From Microstegium vimineum (taxonomy: Eukaryota > Streptophyta > Magnoliopsida > Poales > Poaceae), in contig CM039129.1 of assembly GCA_022036555.1 (NCBI GenBank), positions 22,361,973 through 22,425,972 of the forward strand: 64,000 nt of DNA, given 5' to 3'. Of this stretch, positions 45,140-56,514 are shown one piece after another. Every line of letters starts with the position of its first letter. The first letter of the stretch is position 1. Made by a program: the position numbers and the translations under genes. Below the pieces are notes generated by a model. The model was given only the letters and a program-made list of their open reading frames with translations, was not told the DNA's origin and made no database searches.

Positions 45140-46713
45140 TGTTGATGGTCCTTAAGTATCAAATCCAACCGTCAACTAGACAAGGAAAAGGATCTATATG
45201 AAACAAATACTTAGAAATAGGGTTTATACTAACAGAATTCCACGAGTTTTGGTGAATGTCTATTTCTGCAGGGGGATATCAGAAAATATGGAGGAAAGGC
45301 CCACATGTCACAATTACATAGAGATAAACATCATTCGTACAAACAATAAGACTCTAGAAGAGTCAAGAAGGCACGAGAAGGAACCAGAGGCCGAGCGGGC
45401 CCAGGGGCAGGGCGCCCACCCTACCCCGTGGGGCGGCTGCCCTAGGGCTAAGCCCAATGAGCCCCTGCTTGTGGGACCACCTCTCCACCGCCTTTGAGGT
45501 TGCATCTAAGCCCTCCATTAAAGTCGGTTTTTATCCGACGGCCGACGTTCATTTGAGGAGCCTATATAAGGAAGGCCCCATGACCCTGAGGAGAAGAGCC
45601 TCTCTGACCTAATTCATTATTCATCATCCATCTCAAGAGGAGAAGCCCCTGATCCAGCCCTAGAGCCACCACATCAACTAGATCTCTAGTTTAGCATAGC
45701 TATATAGGATTAGAGCTAGAAGGAGTCAATCTTCGATTGGTTTCTGGATCTGTCAAGAGGATTATTGGTAATTCTCTCTCTAGTTCTTCCTTGTTATTCA
45801 TTTTTTCTTCAATATTATGAATATGACTTTGCTCTACTTTATTATATTGTTTATGACTTTACTTTATTTGTTTATGTTCTTAGTTATATTGTTCTTAGTC
45901 TATTATGATTATATACTTGGTTTAGTTAGATCTCAATCATATCCATGTTTAGGATCGTATAGCATTTATCCACTAGTACTATGGGTAAATGATAGCTATT
46001 GTGTAGGCGTGGTGCCTAGACCGTATTTATCTGTGATTGTACTCTACATTCCGGATCGTGAGGTAGTTCGCGGGAGTGACAATCCTGTTGAGTCCTTTGT
46101 AGTCTTCCTCTCGTTTGTAGGGCAGGCAGAGTAGTACTATTATGGGGAAGTGATTGTTATGTTCTTCATCTTCCTTAGTAATACTCACTATACATGAATA
46201 TCTCTTATCTTGCCATGATTGCCAAGTGTAATTGCACTAATCATAATATGCTAGACTATATAGTTAAGAATGACTTAGAAAATATCGTTGTAGTTCGTCC
46301 TAATTCCATGCTAATGACTTGCTAGAATATCTGTTGAGGTGCTTATCATTATCTTATGTGGCTACATATATGCTGATCAGTATTTATCTTTTATCACTAT
46401 TCATTATCTATATCTTATGTGACACTTATCTTGTACTGAGTAAGATAGATGAAAACTCTCCATTACACATGCAGTGATACTCATTAATCATGTTTATTCA
46501 TTCCTCATTTATTCCTTAGTATCCCTTCCCAGTGGTAAAAATATAAATAACGATACCTGAAATACTCCTGGTTAAAATGCTACATCGGTATTATTTGTGC
46601 GTTTGCATAACCACATTTATATTTATTTAGAGCAATTGTATATTTCAATACCACACCTCTCTGGCATGCTGGGGATGACAAACTAGCTTAAGTGTCATAA
46701 GAAGTGTCAATAA
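45140..46713 (+). repeat. 3' LTR of Athila-like element
   Basis: Starts TGTTGATGGTCC, ends GTGTCAATA (ACA changed to ATA) directly before TSD ATGAC. It has one copy of the 154-bp unit (45403-45556) and TATA at about 45562. A clear purine tract is not visible to its left. Instead 45104-45134 nearly repeats LTR sequence 45163-45193. Confidence 0.9.
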
Positions 46714-46718
46714 TGACA

Positions 46719-47276
46719 AGAAGACAAGCAGAGGAAATACAATCCTTTATTGAAAGATATCAACATACAATCAAGTTACATCAGAATATAGGACCTCAGC
46801 AGATACAAAAAGTACCCTAAAAAGCAGGGAATAATAGAATCAGAATTCAAGAATCCACACACCAGAACCAGTACTTGTCGTGCAGGGAAAAGCAGCTCGG
46901 AAGAACTTGATTTTAGACGGGAGGAAGCGCATCGTTGCTGTCTAAAAGCAGTAGAACCAAGAAGTCGTCCAAGACAAGCAGCACTAGGGGCAGCAAATCC
47001 AGAATAGTCCAAAAGGAAACACAAACAAATGACTGAAGGGTCCATGACAGTACACACCAATACCATCACAAGGCCTACACCATTTGCTTCGGTTCCTTCC
47101 ATAGAATTCTACTACCTCAGTTCTTATCACAAAACTTACACCATTCACCAAGATTACAACAAGATGAGAGAAGAAAGACATCTAGGAGGCTCGTCAAGCT
47201 CGCCGACTACAATATCCATGATACAGCAAGTTCAAGAACAAAGATTATACATTATACAAAAAGGAGGCAGAAGGAT
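46719..47276. other. Probable continuation of the interrupted Tat element
   Basis: It follows the second ATGAC TSD copy, so it should be the sequence once joined to 36573. No gene or LTR terminus recognised. Confidence 0.4.
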
Positions 47277-47899
47277 TGTTGGTATTTCTTATGACTATTG
47301 GATAAATTCGCAAGCGCACAGATTATACCGTTGTAGCACTTCACCTAGGAGTATTCCAAGGTATCGTAATTTATATTATCCCAAGGGAAAGTTGGCTAGA
47401 AATGATAATCAGAGAGAGATCCTAGAGAGCACCTCAACTTAGCACCAACTAGTATAGATGGGTAAATGATATATGTGATAGGAAGGGGTTGATGAATGAA
47501 GAAGCTACAAGAAAAGATACTTAGAACAGACTAGAAAGACTAGCTAGGTGGGAGGACAATGAGAAGGGTATAGGTACTCCTATGTACTTCACTCTACTTC
47601 AATATACTTTGCCAATTAACTAGTCTAAACACTATTTGTCTCCTCAATACAAGTATGCTAGGCGATGGGATAGATCAGTAGGAGGACAAAACTCCTACCA
47701 GACCGCACCCTCTTCTTACGGGGGTCTTACCTTTTAAGAACTTGCCTATAAACACGTGGTAGAATACAACGACTAGACAAGGTTGTCACCTCTTGCTAGC
47801 TACCATAAACAATCCGTGCAGCAAGCGATAACCAAGGATAAGATGATGTATAAGCACCACGCTTACACACAACTTACTACTTTGACTATGATCAATAAG
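47277..47899 (-). repeat. Inverted partial copy of the 38750-40443 LTR
   Basis: Starting TGTTGGTATTTCTTATGACT it is the complement of the last 620 or so bases of the solo LTR (end ...AAATACCAACA). Similarity extends through AAGCGATAACCAAGGATAAG and stops near 47899. The LTR 5' part is missing. Confidence 0.85.
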
Positions 47900-47997
47900 A
47901 TGACCTTGATCCACTCTCCAAACTTCTTCATTCTCCTCTCGCTCCTGGATCTGACATTTGAGCAAGAGCGAGAGCGAGAAGCCTCTAGAATGTTCCT
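47900..47997. other. Unassigned junction sequence
   Basis: Short stretch between LTR remnant and minus-strand ORF. It has an AGCGAGAGCGAGAG purine run; no feature recognised. Confidence 0.3.
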
Positions 47998-48766
47998 CTA
48001 TCTCTGAGATGTACCACCGCCTGTAGTAGGTGGAACTGGTAGAGCAGTAGATGGTTGTGCACCTCCTCTAGTCTTCTTGATCACACACATGGTGTGCTCA
48101 CAATCCTTGGGAAATATCCTCCCAGTGACCCTTTCAATCATAAACTGAATATAAGGAGCATAAGGTAGTCTCCTCTTGGCATCATCCAAAGCAGAAGCTA
48201 ACTCAACCCAAATATACCTGGGAATGTTGAACCTCTCACCATTGGGAAACTGTGCAAGAACATTTGTGATATACCCATTAAGATTAGTAGCATTGTCCTT
48301 GGGGTTCAGAGTAACCCTGATGAAGTTGTTCAATATATAGTAAATGCTTCTGAGGTTGGTCCTGGAATAGTTGGGCACATCATCAACCTGATCCTCCCAT
48401 ATGAAGCTCACTGTGTGTGGGTCATCTCTAGCACCCTGGTATGTGAGAAAAAGTAACATACTCACAACGGTAGTGGCGACCGTCAGTCATCCAGTGTATC
48501 TCATCAACCTCTTGATCCCAGAAATAAGTAGTATGGAACTGAGAAAGGATCTTTGTGTTCCAATCATACCTCAAACCCATGATATCAGTCATCTGAAAAC
48601 GGTCACACACTCTGATGGCAGCTGTTAACTGAGTGTCCTACCTAGCCTCAAGCTATGGAAAGTCAATATATTGCATCTTGCATATCTTGCTCGACGGTCT
48701 GGCAAATATGGCGGTAGCATAGAAGTTGGAATGAAAGAGATTCCAAAACCTGTAATCAATACCTCT
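47998..48766 (-). pseudogene. Retroelement accessory ORF (ATHILA ORF1 / plant transposon protein-like)
   Basis: Read leftward from 48766: RFWNLFHSNFYATAIFARPS, VCDRFQMTDIMGLRYDWN, FHTTYFWDQEVDEIHWMTDG. Then, after a frameshift near 48440, LNNFIRVTLNPKDNATNLNG, RYIWVELASALDDAKRRLPY, and APYIQFMIERVTGRIFPKDC, ending 47998. Stops near 48640 also break it. This pattern is common in grass retroelement proteins of unclear role; the specific family is my recollection. It sits where it could belong to the same minus-strand element as the 47277-47899 LTR remnant. The upstream end is cut by an LTR at 48767. Confidence 0.6.
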
Positions 48767-51230
48767 GTCACACCCGATTTTAAGGACAAAATCGAATGCA
48801 CATCATATGTATGCCAGGATCAATTTATTCATACATATGACGACTTCATTATAGTATCATAGAAATGTTCTTACTTTAACGATAAACATCATTACAAAAT
48901 GACCCATAGGTCTGAAAGAAAATTACATAGACTTTATTTAACTCCAGCGGAAAAGGGGCGCCATCTTCACAGGAAGCCAACCGGGGGCAGCACCAGCCTA
49001 GAACATGTTGGGGTCAAAGGCATCTTCCTCAACATACTCCTCTTCATCTCCAACATCTATTGGGAGCAAGGGGCAAAAAGGAAGGGTGAGTACATCGAGA
49101 TGTACTCCGCAAGTGTAGGAAAGTATGACATGAGGCTTGAGCAAGGATAGGCTTACTTTGGTTGACACGAGAACCTAAGCGACATTCCTATTACCTTAAA
49201 CCTTAAGCACCTATTTAACTAGGTTATAACACCTTCTCCTCAAAAAAACCAAACCAACGCTCGAATTCCATCCGAGCTAACCAAACACTTGGATTCCATC
49301 CAAGCTCCCAACCATTCCCTTTCCAAGGGAACCACCCAACCATAGAACAAGATCCACTAATCAAGAAGTCCAGGCCACTCTTGATCGTGAGCACAACTGA
49401 TATATCAGGTTTATACTCTGCAGAGGTTGCACACTTTCACCATGAGTTGTGTTTCCCCATCACGCTTCACACTACCTAGGTGCCCAGCGGGGTCACACTA
49501 CAAGGCCTTTACAAAGCCCCTCCAAGCTTGTTTTACACCTTCACTAAGGTTTCACCGCTAACAGTGGGTACCAACACCACTGCAGAAGCCACCTCTTGTG
49601 CCACACAAACCGACCCGATCTAAACCATTACTTGGAGGAAACTAATTAATTGGCCAGGTCCAGCCCACCCAGATCTCATGGTTGCGTTGTTAAGCCAAGT
49701 TACATGCTTTGAGAACCGGGTCCTAGGGATCCAGGCAGGATACTAGCACAAACCCAAAACCACCAACATCAGCACCATACCATGGCATAAACCAACCTCA
49801 ACCAAACGGTCCATCCTGTCGGATTTGCTTACTCACCATGTTACTACCATCAACAGCTACCAACCCACATAAAAGTTGCATATATCATTAGTCAAAATTA
49901 ATAATTAAACATTCTCAACCCAAGACCGCAGGCTAAGAATGACACCTACCCAAACCAACCAGGTTTCAAAGATGATATCACAAAGCTAGTAAACCCTAAC
50001 ATAGGTTTCATATTAAGACTGCATGCATCTAAATTCTAACTAAGCTAGTAAAATAAAATAACATAGGAGCAAGTATGATCAAGGACACTTGCCTTCAAAC
50101 TGGACGGGTTTAGATAAATCAAACTCTTGCTCTTGGAAGTTGTCAAACTGAGCACCTTCTGCACACCATACAACAAACATGGCCCACAAAATAAATAATA
50201 ACAGTACACCAAGTTTTGGAAAATATACTATACTGATTACTAACGTGTAGTACTCACTGATACAAACTCGAGAGCGAAAGAACCACCTAAAACAGAGCTA
50301 CGATTTAAAAGTATGAGCTTTTGAAGTCGTAGGCCATTTTGTAAATAAAAAGACATGTTTATAAACATTTTCTAAACCAGGGATTAAAAAGTAAAATATT
50401 TGGATCTAAATTATTGCATCAACAGAAATTTAATAATTCATTTTGTAAAATAAAAATATGACTGAGGGATAAAAATGATAGGGGCTAAATGCAAGAACGC
50501 GTGCACTTGTTGCACACACGGTCCATGGTCGGAAAGGAACTGTTAGAGCAGTCCACCGTGAACCATGTCCATGATGAAGTGTATTTGGATTAGTATTTCT
50601 GGATTTATTTTCCTAAAGGAAAACGGCCATAAAACGAGCATATGGCGTCAGCGTGACATCATAGTGACCTCATCAAGCTAACAAGAACACAGCAAAGCAC
50701 AACCGGCTGCTTGCTCCATGCGCGTCTGCATGAAGGATCTCACGGTCATGCCATGGCCGGACTTCGTCGGGGCCGCTAGGCTGCTCGCTAGATGGCGCAG
50801 AGGATGTCATGGAGAAGCTCACCGCGCGCTGATGGGGACGTGCAATCAGAGGAGACGTACTCCACAGAAAGGAGAACCAGAAGCTCCGGCCTCCGGCGAG
50901 CACGGGTTCTGCACAGACAACCACAGAAACATGAACAACAAGAAGTGTGGATTAAGATTAGTGCCTTCGCGCATCCAACCCCAGGGAGAAAACTGAGCCG
51001 GAGATGGTCTGACCGCGGAAAACGACGACGACGAATGGAGCTCAGCAATGGCATCGCGGATTTCTGCATGGAGAAAAACCGGGTGCACAGCGAGCAGGGA
51101 GGAGCGTGGCTCAGGTGGAAAGGAGATGAGAATCTCGAGCTCTGGTTTTATATGGAGAAATGGTAATGAACATGGACGCGAAAGGAGCTCGGTTCACTGC
51201 CTTCATGGTGACCAACGGTTACGGCTATTA
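48767..51230 (-). mobile_element. Long gypsy (Tekay/Del-like) LTR, minus strand, right end uncertain
   Basis: The left border TGTCACACCCGATTTTAAGG is the complement of a typical chromovirus LTR 3' end and cuts the adjoining ORF. On the minus strand a TATA box CCATATAAAACC lies at about 51145-51157 and is followed by a GC-rich leader (51130-50690). It then runs through AT-rich sequence containing AACCTCTGCAGAGTATAAAC to the 3' end. The 5' terminus may lie at or beyond 51230. ORFs in 50673-51266 are in the GC-rich leader and show no domains. Confidence 0.6.
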
Positions 51231-51231
51231 G

Positions 51232-51666
51232 GGCCATCAAATGGGCAGTTAAAGGAGGGAGTGTGAAGACGAGAGTGTTAAGGGTGTTGATGGTGCTTAA
51301 TTACAGCATGCAGGAGGGAAGGAGGAGACGCAAAGGAGTTCGCCGGCATCATCAATGGAGGAGGGTGGTCGGCTTACTGCAGCTGGGAGGCGACCAGACC
51401 TGCTGCGCCCTCATGGCAGGCCATCAAATGGGCAGTTAAAGGAGGGAGTGTGAAGACGAGAGTGTTAAGGGTGTTGATGGTGCTTAATTGCAGCATGCAG
51501 GAGTGAAGGAGGAGACGCAAAGGAGTTCGCCGGCATCATCAATGGAGGAGGGTGGTCGGCTTACTGCAGCTGGGAGGCGACCAGACCTGCTGCGCCCTCA
51601 TGGCAGTGAGACGGCTTACTGCAGCTGGGAGGCGACCAGACCTGCTGCGCCCTCATGGCAGTGAGA
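51232..51666. repeat. Nested tandem duplications (187 bp and 55 bp)
   Basis: GGCCATCAAATGGGCAGTTA begins at 51232 and 51419, giving two nearly identical 187-bp units. Within the second, CGGCTTACTGCAGCTGGGAG begins at 51557 and again at 51612, a 55-bp duplication. Confidence 0.9.
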
Positions 51667-52009
51667 CGGACAACATGGAGACCACGGGGAAACCATATCC
51701 CGAAGGCAACTTCGGGGGAAGGCAGTTTTCTTACGGTAGGATCGTTTTTTGAGATCTGTGTCGTGCCTCAAAATGTCTGGAAGATGTGCTCGGGAGTTTC
51801 CTTTTTGCCTCATGTATAGGCAATTTATCTCACCCCTAGGCCCACTCGACAGAAGCATCATTGACTCCTCCATCTGAAGAGTGAGACCGAGGCCAAACAA
51901 CTTTTCTCTGGGTCTTCTTCTCCACGCTCGCTCTCTCTCCCATCCTCCTGAATAGCCATGGAACCAACCTTCAATCTTTAGATCCGGTTGCTCCTTGTGA
52001 TTCACGGCC
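51667..52009. other. Apparently low-copy sequence upstream of first exon-like segment
   Basis: No TE terminus recognised. A pyrimidine-rich CTCGCTCTCTCTCCCATCC (about 51928) resembles a plant 5' leader. Confidence 0.3.
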
Positions 52010-52389
52010 ATGGCACGCATGGATCTGCACCTGGATAGCATTCCGGTGGAGGTACCGGTGACCTCGAACATGGTCTGCGCCGGAAAAGGTAATTTCTAGA
52101 TCTTTTCTTCATCGAATTTTCTAGGTAATATGAGCTAGGGGTTTAATTACTTTACCTGGTTGAGACGGCGGAGTAGCACGGAGGAGATGCTGAGCTCGAG
52201 GCGGATCAACTGCGAAAAAGGTTGAGAATTTTTCTCCATTACATTTCGAGGTATTTTGAAAACTGCCTCTTGGATTTTCTCCTGATGCTTCATCCCATTC
52301 TACTCCCCATCTTGCTTTCCTGTGCTAGATCTGCAGCACAAGTCTTCTCCAAAGATCCAGCACTCCAAGTTCGGCACCAGTACACTGAG
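52010..52389 (+). pseudogene. Exon-like pair, copy 1
   Basis: A 79-nt ATG segment (52010-52088, MARMDLHLDSIPVEVPVTSN then MVCAGK) ends at GAAAAG with a GTAATT donor. A second candidate exon (52329-52389) has acceptor CCTGTGCTAG and donor GAG/GTTTGG and joins in phase 1. The first segment has the same length, phase and donor context as those at 53689 and 55184, and about 9 of 26 residues agree with the third copy. No known protein recognised. It could be a host gene fragment or an unknown transposon exon. Confidence 0.4.
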
Positions 52390-53138
52390 GTTTGGCTGCC
52401 TCTTTTGTTTTTCCCCATCAGATTGCCTCTGATGACTACTATGTGTTTGAGCTGTTTTTTTTGTTACTTGCCTCCAACATTTTATGCTTTTCTGAAGGTG
52501 ACAACAGTAATGCTTTTCAAAAGGCAAAAAACTGTGGGGGGAGATCCCACAGTTGGAAATTTTAATATATAAAGGGGATGAAAAAAGGACTTACATAGGG
52601 GAGTGATAACACTGCTGTTACAAAGTCCCTGCACTAGTGTTCTCTTTCCTTGTATGGAAATCAATCTATTGAAACTGTTGTAGGTCAGTCAGTCTTTTAG
52701 TTCAGATTTTTGTCTCTTTGCTTACTTTAAACCATACTTTAATCTATGTTTTGAAAATATTGTAGGTAATTAAACTCCTCATTGGACCAGCTAAGATATG
52801 CTTTTTCAGTTAGTTTTCAGATTATTGTTTTAACAACGCAATACCACAGTTTTTAGTAAGCAAAGAACTTTTAAGCATTATATCGTTGTATAAATTTAAG
52901 CACTTTTGGAGCGTATAATTTTAACTTGACATGACTGTAATTTTTTAACATGAATACATTCATGTAATACTGTATATCATCCTTTTTGCATTATGAACTA
53001 CCTTGGAAGAGCAGGTTTTTCTGTGCGACCTTAATTCTATTACGTCTTGCTTTCTGTCAGCTATAAGTATGATTTATACTTGTCAATTACCCATTGACTC
53101 ACCTGCATTTATCTGCATTTATTTGTATCAAATGTGAT
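52390..53138. other. AT-rich unassigned sequence
   Basis: Nothing recognised beyond AT-rich composition. Confidence 0.4.
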
Positions 53139-53470
53139 AAAGGGCTTCTCACTTTACATTGGAACTTCATACATTTAAATGTATTAAAAATGCATAAATA
53201 GTTGTCAATCATTAATAAACAGTTACCAATCCCTAGAATTTAAATACTTGCCTTTGTTACTTGTGCCAGCAAGAGTTATATCTATCTGAAGTATAGCAAA
53301 GGGCTTCTCACTATATATTGGAACTTCATACATTTAAATGTGATAACAATGCATAAACAATTATCAATCATGCATAAACAGTTATCAATGGCTGCTATTT
53401 AAATAGGTGCCAGAAAGGCATATCTTTTTTAAAACTGCAAACAAGAGTTATATCTATCTGAAGCATAGTA
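53139..53470. repeat. 159-bp tandem repeat, about two copies
   Basis: AAAGGGCTTCTCACT starts at 53139 and 53298. CAAGAGTTATATCTATCTGA recurs at about 53272 and 53443. Smaller ATGCATAAACAGTTATCAAT repeats lie inside. Confidence 0.85.
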
Positions 53471-53688
53471 ATTGTTCTTGTTGGCTATCTGAAACAAGAA
53501 TTTCATTGGTGTGCTTTGAGCCCAGTGCAGATCTGTGTGGGGAGTAGTTCTGCGTAGTCCTTGGGCATCGCGGCCGATTGGCATAAGAGATCATCTCGAT
53601 CAAGGTACTATTGGTGCCCCTGCCAGTATATTGTCTAGATCCTGTGCAGATTAATTCTGGATGGTTAAAAGCATTTTTGCTTTTATCT

Positions 53689-54043
53689 ATGCCACCCACA
53701 GATCTTGAAGGGGGCACAACGCCGTAGTTTGGTGGCGCCGAGCTTGAAGATGGTGGGCGAGCAAAAAGGTAATGTTTCCATTTTCTTAATGAACGTCTAA
53801 ATCATGTGAATGTGGGTTCTAATTTATTTTGACCTTGTAACTATCAATCTTTTGGTAGTGACGCAAGTTTCAGATCTTACCTGCCTGGTAATTATATCTA
53901 AACTATTAAAAAAGCATGGCAACTGAATACAACCTTTTTATCTTTTATTTCCCTTAGATCTTGGCACCAGTGCTGAACAAATGTCATTGCGGCAAAATAG
54001 TAGTACTTGCACACTATCTGTTAAAGACCAGAAAAAAATAGAG
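53689..54043 (+). pseudogene. Exon-like pair, copy 2
   Basis: First segment 53689-53768 (MPPTDLEGGTTP, then disrupted) is 80 nt, one base longer than its partners. It reads TAG after TTP. Donor AAAAAG/GTAATG. Second candidate exon 53958-54043 has acceptor CCCTTAG and donor GAG/GTAAAC. It is flanked by sequence also present around copy 3 (GCATCGCGGCCGATTGG versus GCATCACGGCCGGTTGG). Confidence 0.4.
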
Positions 54044-55183
54044 GTAAACAACAATAAATATCAATATAAAATCTGTACTGTCGGTGGAAAAAATGACAAA
54101 ACTAATACATACTACAAATGAATCATCTGGTAACACTTGCAATGAAATTGCTATATAAAAATCCTTGGCAAATTTGAACAATTTGTAGATTATAAACCTA
54201 CCACCTTTTTCAACGCATTAAGCCCTAACTGTAATTTTTAGGCTATCAAGCATCGTCAACTTATCAGCACACTATCTGTTTTAAACCTAAAATTCTAATT
54301 AACATATGTGGGAGCCATTGAAATGTTTAAACTATGCTAGGCAAACACTAGTGTTCAGTTTAAAACTACAAAGAAAACTCAATGGACAGTATCCCAGGAA
54401 ATCACTAAGTACAACTACAATTAATCACTCCTAGTTAAACAAAAAATATCATTTCAAGATTGACATGCTCAAACAATTCAAATTACTAGAAATTTATTTT
54501 CAAATAGAAATACTAACTTAAATGCCCAGATTAATGACTACTGTAATATAGAATGCCCAAACTTCAACAATTGTTTACTGCATTCTAGAAAATACTACAA
54601 ATGTAGCAAAATCAGTATGAGTTGGATAGAAGCCACATCTATTAGCAGTTTATTATAGAAAATTTGTAGCAAAATCAGTATGAGTTGGATAGAAGCCACA
54701 TCTATTAGCAGTTTATTATAGAAAAATTTACTGATACAGAGCAGACATCAAATTTATTTGAAAACACCGAACAGATTAGGTGAAGAAAATGAGCAATTGC
54801 ATAAAAGCACGGATCTGTCACCCTAAGAGAAAGAAACAACTAAAATTCTGAGGTAGAAAAATCTAGATGCTTAAAAGAAAGAAACAATTAAAATCTGATG
54901 GACCAAAACAAAAACGCAGTGAAGAACAACCATTCCCTATAATAAAGAACGGATCTGAAATTTTTGGGAAATAAAAGCAAAAAGTGCAAGATTTGTTACC
55001 ATAAAAAAAAGAAACAGGTAACATCCGTGACACAAAATATATTGTAGTAAAGAACAACGATAGATTATATTGACTAACTCTTGCATCACGGCCGGTTGGT
55101 AATATTGGTGCCTCTGCCACTATATTGACCAATTCTTAAAGCAGATTCGTTGTGGTTGGTTAAAACATTTTTGGTTTTCAGCT
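54044..55183. other. AT-rich unassigned sequence with a 63-bp duplication
   Basis: No gene recognised. A perfect tandem duplication lies at 54602-54727 (TGTAGCAAAATCAGTATGAG repeats at 54602 and 54665). Confidence 0.5.
54602..54727. repeat. 63-bp tandem duplication, identical copies
   Basis: Two copies, no visible difference over the repeat, indicating a recent event. Confidence 0.9.
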
Positions 55184-55262
55184 ATGCCACCCATAGATCT
55201 CGAAGGGGGCACAACGCCGGAGTTGGTGGTGCCGAGCTTGAAGATGGTGGGCGTGCGTAAAG
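55184..55262 (+). pseudogene. Exon-like segment, copy 3
   Basis: ATG 55184 opens MPPIDLEGGTTPELVVPSLK and ends MVGVRK at a GTAATG donor; open throughout, 79 nt. Immediately downstream the putative intron is interrupted by the LTR at 55333. It duplicates 53689-53768 with flanks (spacing 1495 bp). Function unknown. Confidence 0.4.
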
Positions 55263-55332
55263 GTAATGTCTCCATTTTTTCTAATCAACTTCTAGATCTT
55301 GCAAATGAGGGTTCTAATTTATTTTTATCATG

Positions 55333-56130
55333 TGTTGACACAAAAAGCGTCGGATCTGCGAACACCTCGAACTTATACCCAAACTCGATTTCCAAGGTGT
55401 GTCAGTTGATTTGACCAGTTAATCAACAAGGACGATAACTAGAACAACAATGAACGAGACGACAGCGATGCGCCCGGACGTCAAGGCTCAGATTGCTCAA
55501 AAAGTGAAACTCGCGAGGTAGACGGAGATCCTGTAGATGCAGCCCGTCGAGATCGTAAGAACTCGTGGATAAACTATAACTAATGCGAAAAAAATAGATG
55601 CTGAAAAGTAAGACGAAAATAATAGATTTGTTTGATTGTATTGGATATATCAACACGAGCCCTAGGTACATATTTATACTCCGGTAGGAGGAGTTGTACA
55701 CATACACGACTCGTACCTAAACAAACTCCTACATTTAAGGAAATAAATGACTCACGTAAGAGTCGGACTCAAACTGATATAATAATACCGGTATAAAATC
55801 ACCAGTTTCCTTATCTATTCTCCTCGCGATCCATCGACAGATTTCTTTCCATCCGCAACCTTCTTCTATTACCATCGGCATCTTTCTACTGACGTCATCT
55901 ATATCCTGCATCCATCGGCAACATTCTCGATCGGCAACGTTCTCCTGTCTCCATCGGCAACACTTTTCGATCGGTAAATAGCCTTCTTTTATCTTTGACG
56001 TTTCTTCAATCTCCTGCTTCTATCGGCAATTTGATTGGCGATATTTTGATGCCGATAAGGAGAAGCAGTCATCCTTCTACCAATCATTGTATCCGGTCCA
56101 TATTGACACATACAAAAAACGGTGTCAACA
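55333..56130 (-). repeat. 3' LTR (798 bp) of the PMD-carrying element
   Basis: Plus-strand borders TGTTGACAC and GGTGTCAACA form the TG...CA ends. It contains repeated ATCGGCAA words (55870-56040). Confidence 0.88.
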
Positions 56131-56147
56131 CATGCCCCCCAATTTCG
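56131..56147 (-). promoter_or_regulatory. Polypurine tract of the PMD-carrying element
   Basis: The minus strand reads AATTGGGGGGCATG directly before the LTR, fixing the element's orientation as minus. Confidence 0.75.
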
Positions 56148-56373
56148 GAGTATAAAATATCTTATACACCAAAATTTGCTCTACTGTAATCTTTTCCACC
56201 AAAATTCCATTGCTATTTTGATTACCGCGCAGCATCGCTGTAAATTACAAACAACTCCCGCAATTGTAGCACCAACAGTTGCAACTCCTCGATCACTACG
56301 CAGACTCATTGCGATATCCTCCCATACCTCTGTCCAGTCAAAAAGAAAACTCGAAAAAGCCCCTTGACCCAGA

Positions 56374-56381
56374 TCTATAAA
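56374..56381 (+). promoter_or_regulatory. TATA box of the antisense PMD gene
   Basis: CTATAAAG about 135 bp before the ATG at 56515, pointing away from the LTR and opposite to gag. Confidence 0.5.
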
Positions 56382-56514
56382 GATCATCGTCCGTTCTCTT
56401 TTCCACCCTAAGTTCACATCTTCACCTTTGTTCCACCGTCATTTCCGAAAAGCACTAGCGGCGGTTTTTCCTCTCTCATCAAGAATCACGCTCCCTGCAA
56501 GAACTCTTGCTTCA

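Larger units (their letters stand above)
36579..46713 (+). mobile_element. Athila-like gypsy element with two LTRs and TSD ATGAC; gag-protease only
   Basis: LTRs at 36579-38308 and 45140-46713 in direct repeat, a tRNA-Asp-type primer site and gag with tandem protease domains are framed by ATGAC at 36574-36578 and 46714-46718. There is no RT, RNase H or integrase between 43033 and 45139, so it needs a helper. It sits inside the Tat element. Its gag is itself split by a 1694-bp solo LTR. Athila assignment rests on the primer site and gag style. Confidence 0.88.

Noticed and set aside
50673..51266. Overlapping ORFs on both strands
   Set aside because: Same reason: GC-rich leader of a minus-strand LTR with TATA box near 51150.
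51616..52071. 151-residue minus-strand ORF as a host gene
   Set aside because: No recognisable domain and it runs antisense through the duplicated block and exon-like copy 1.
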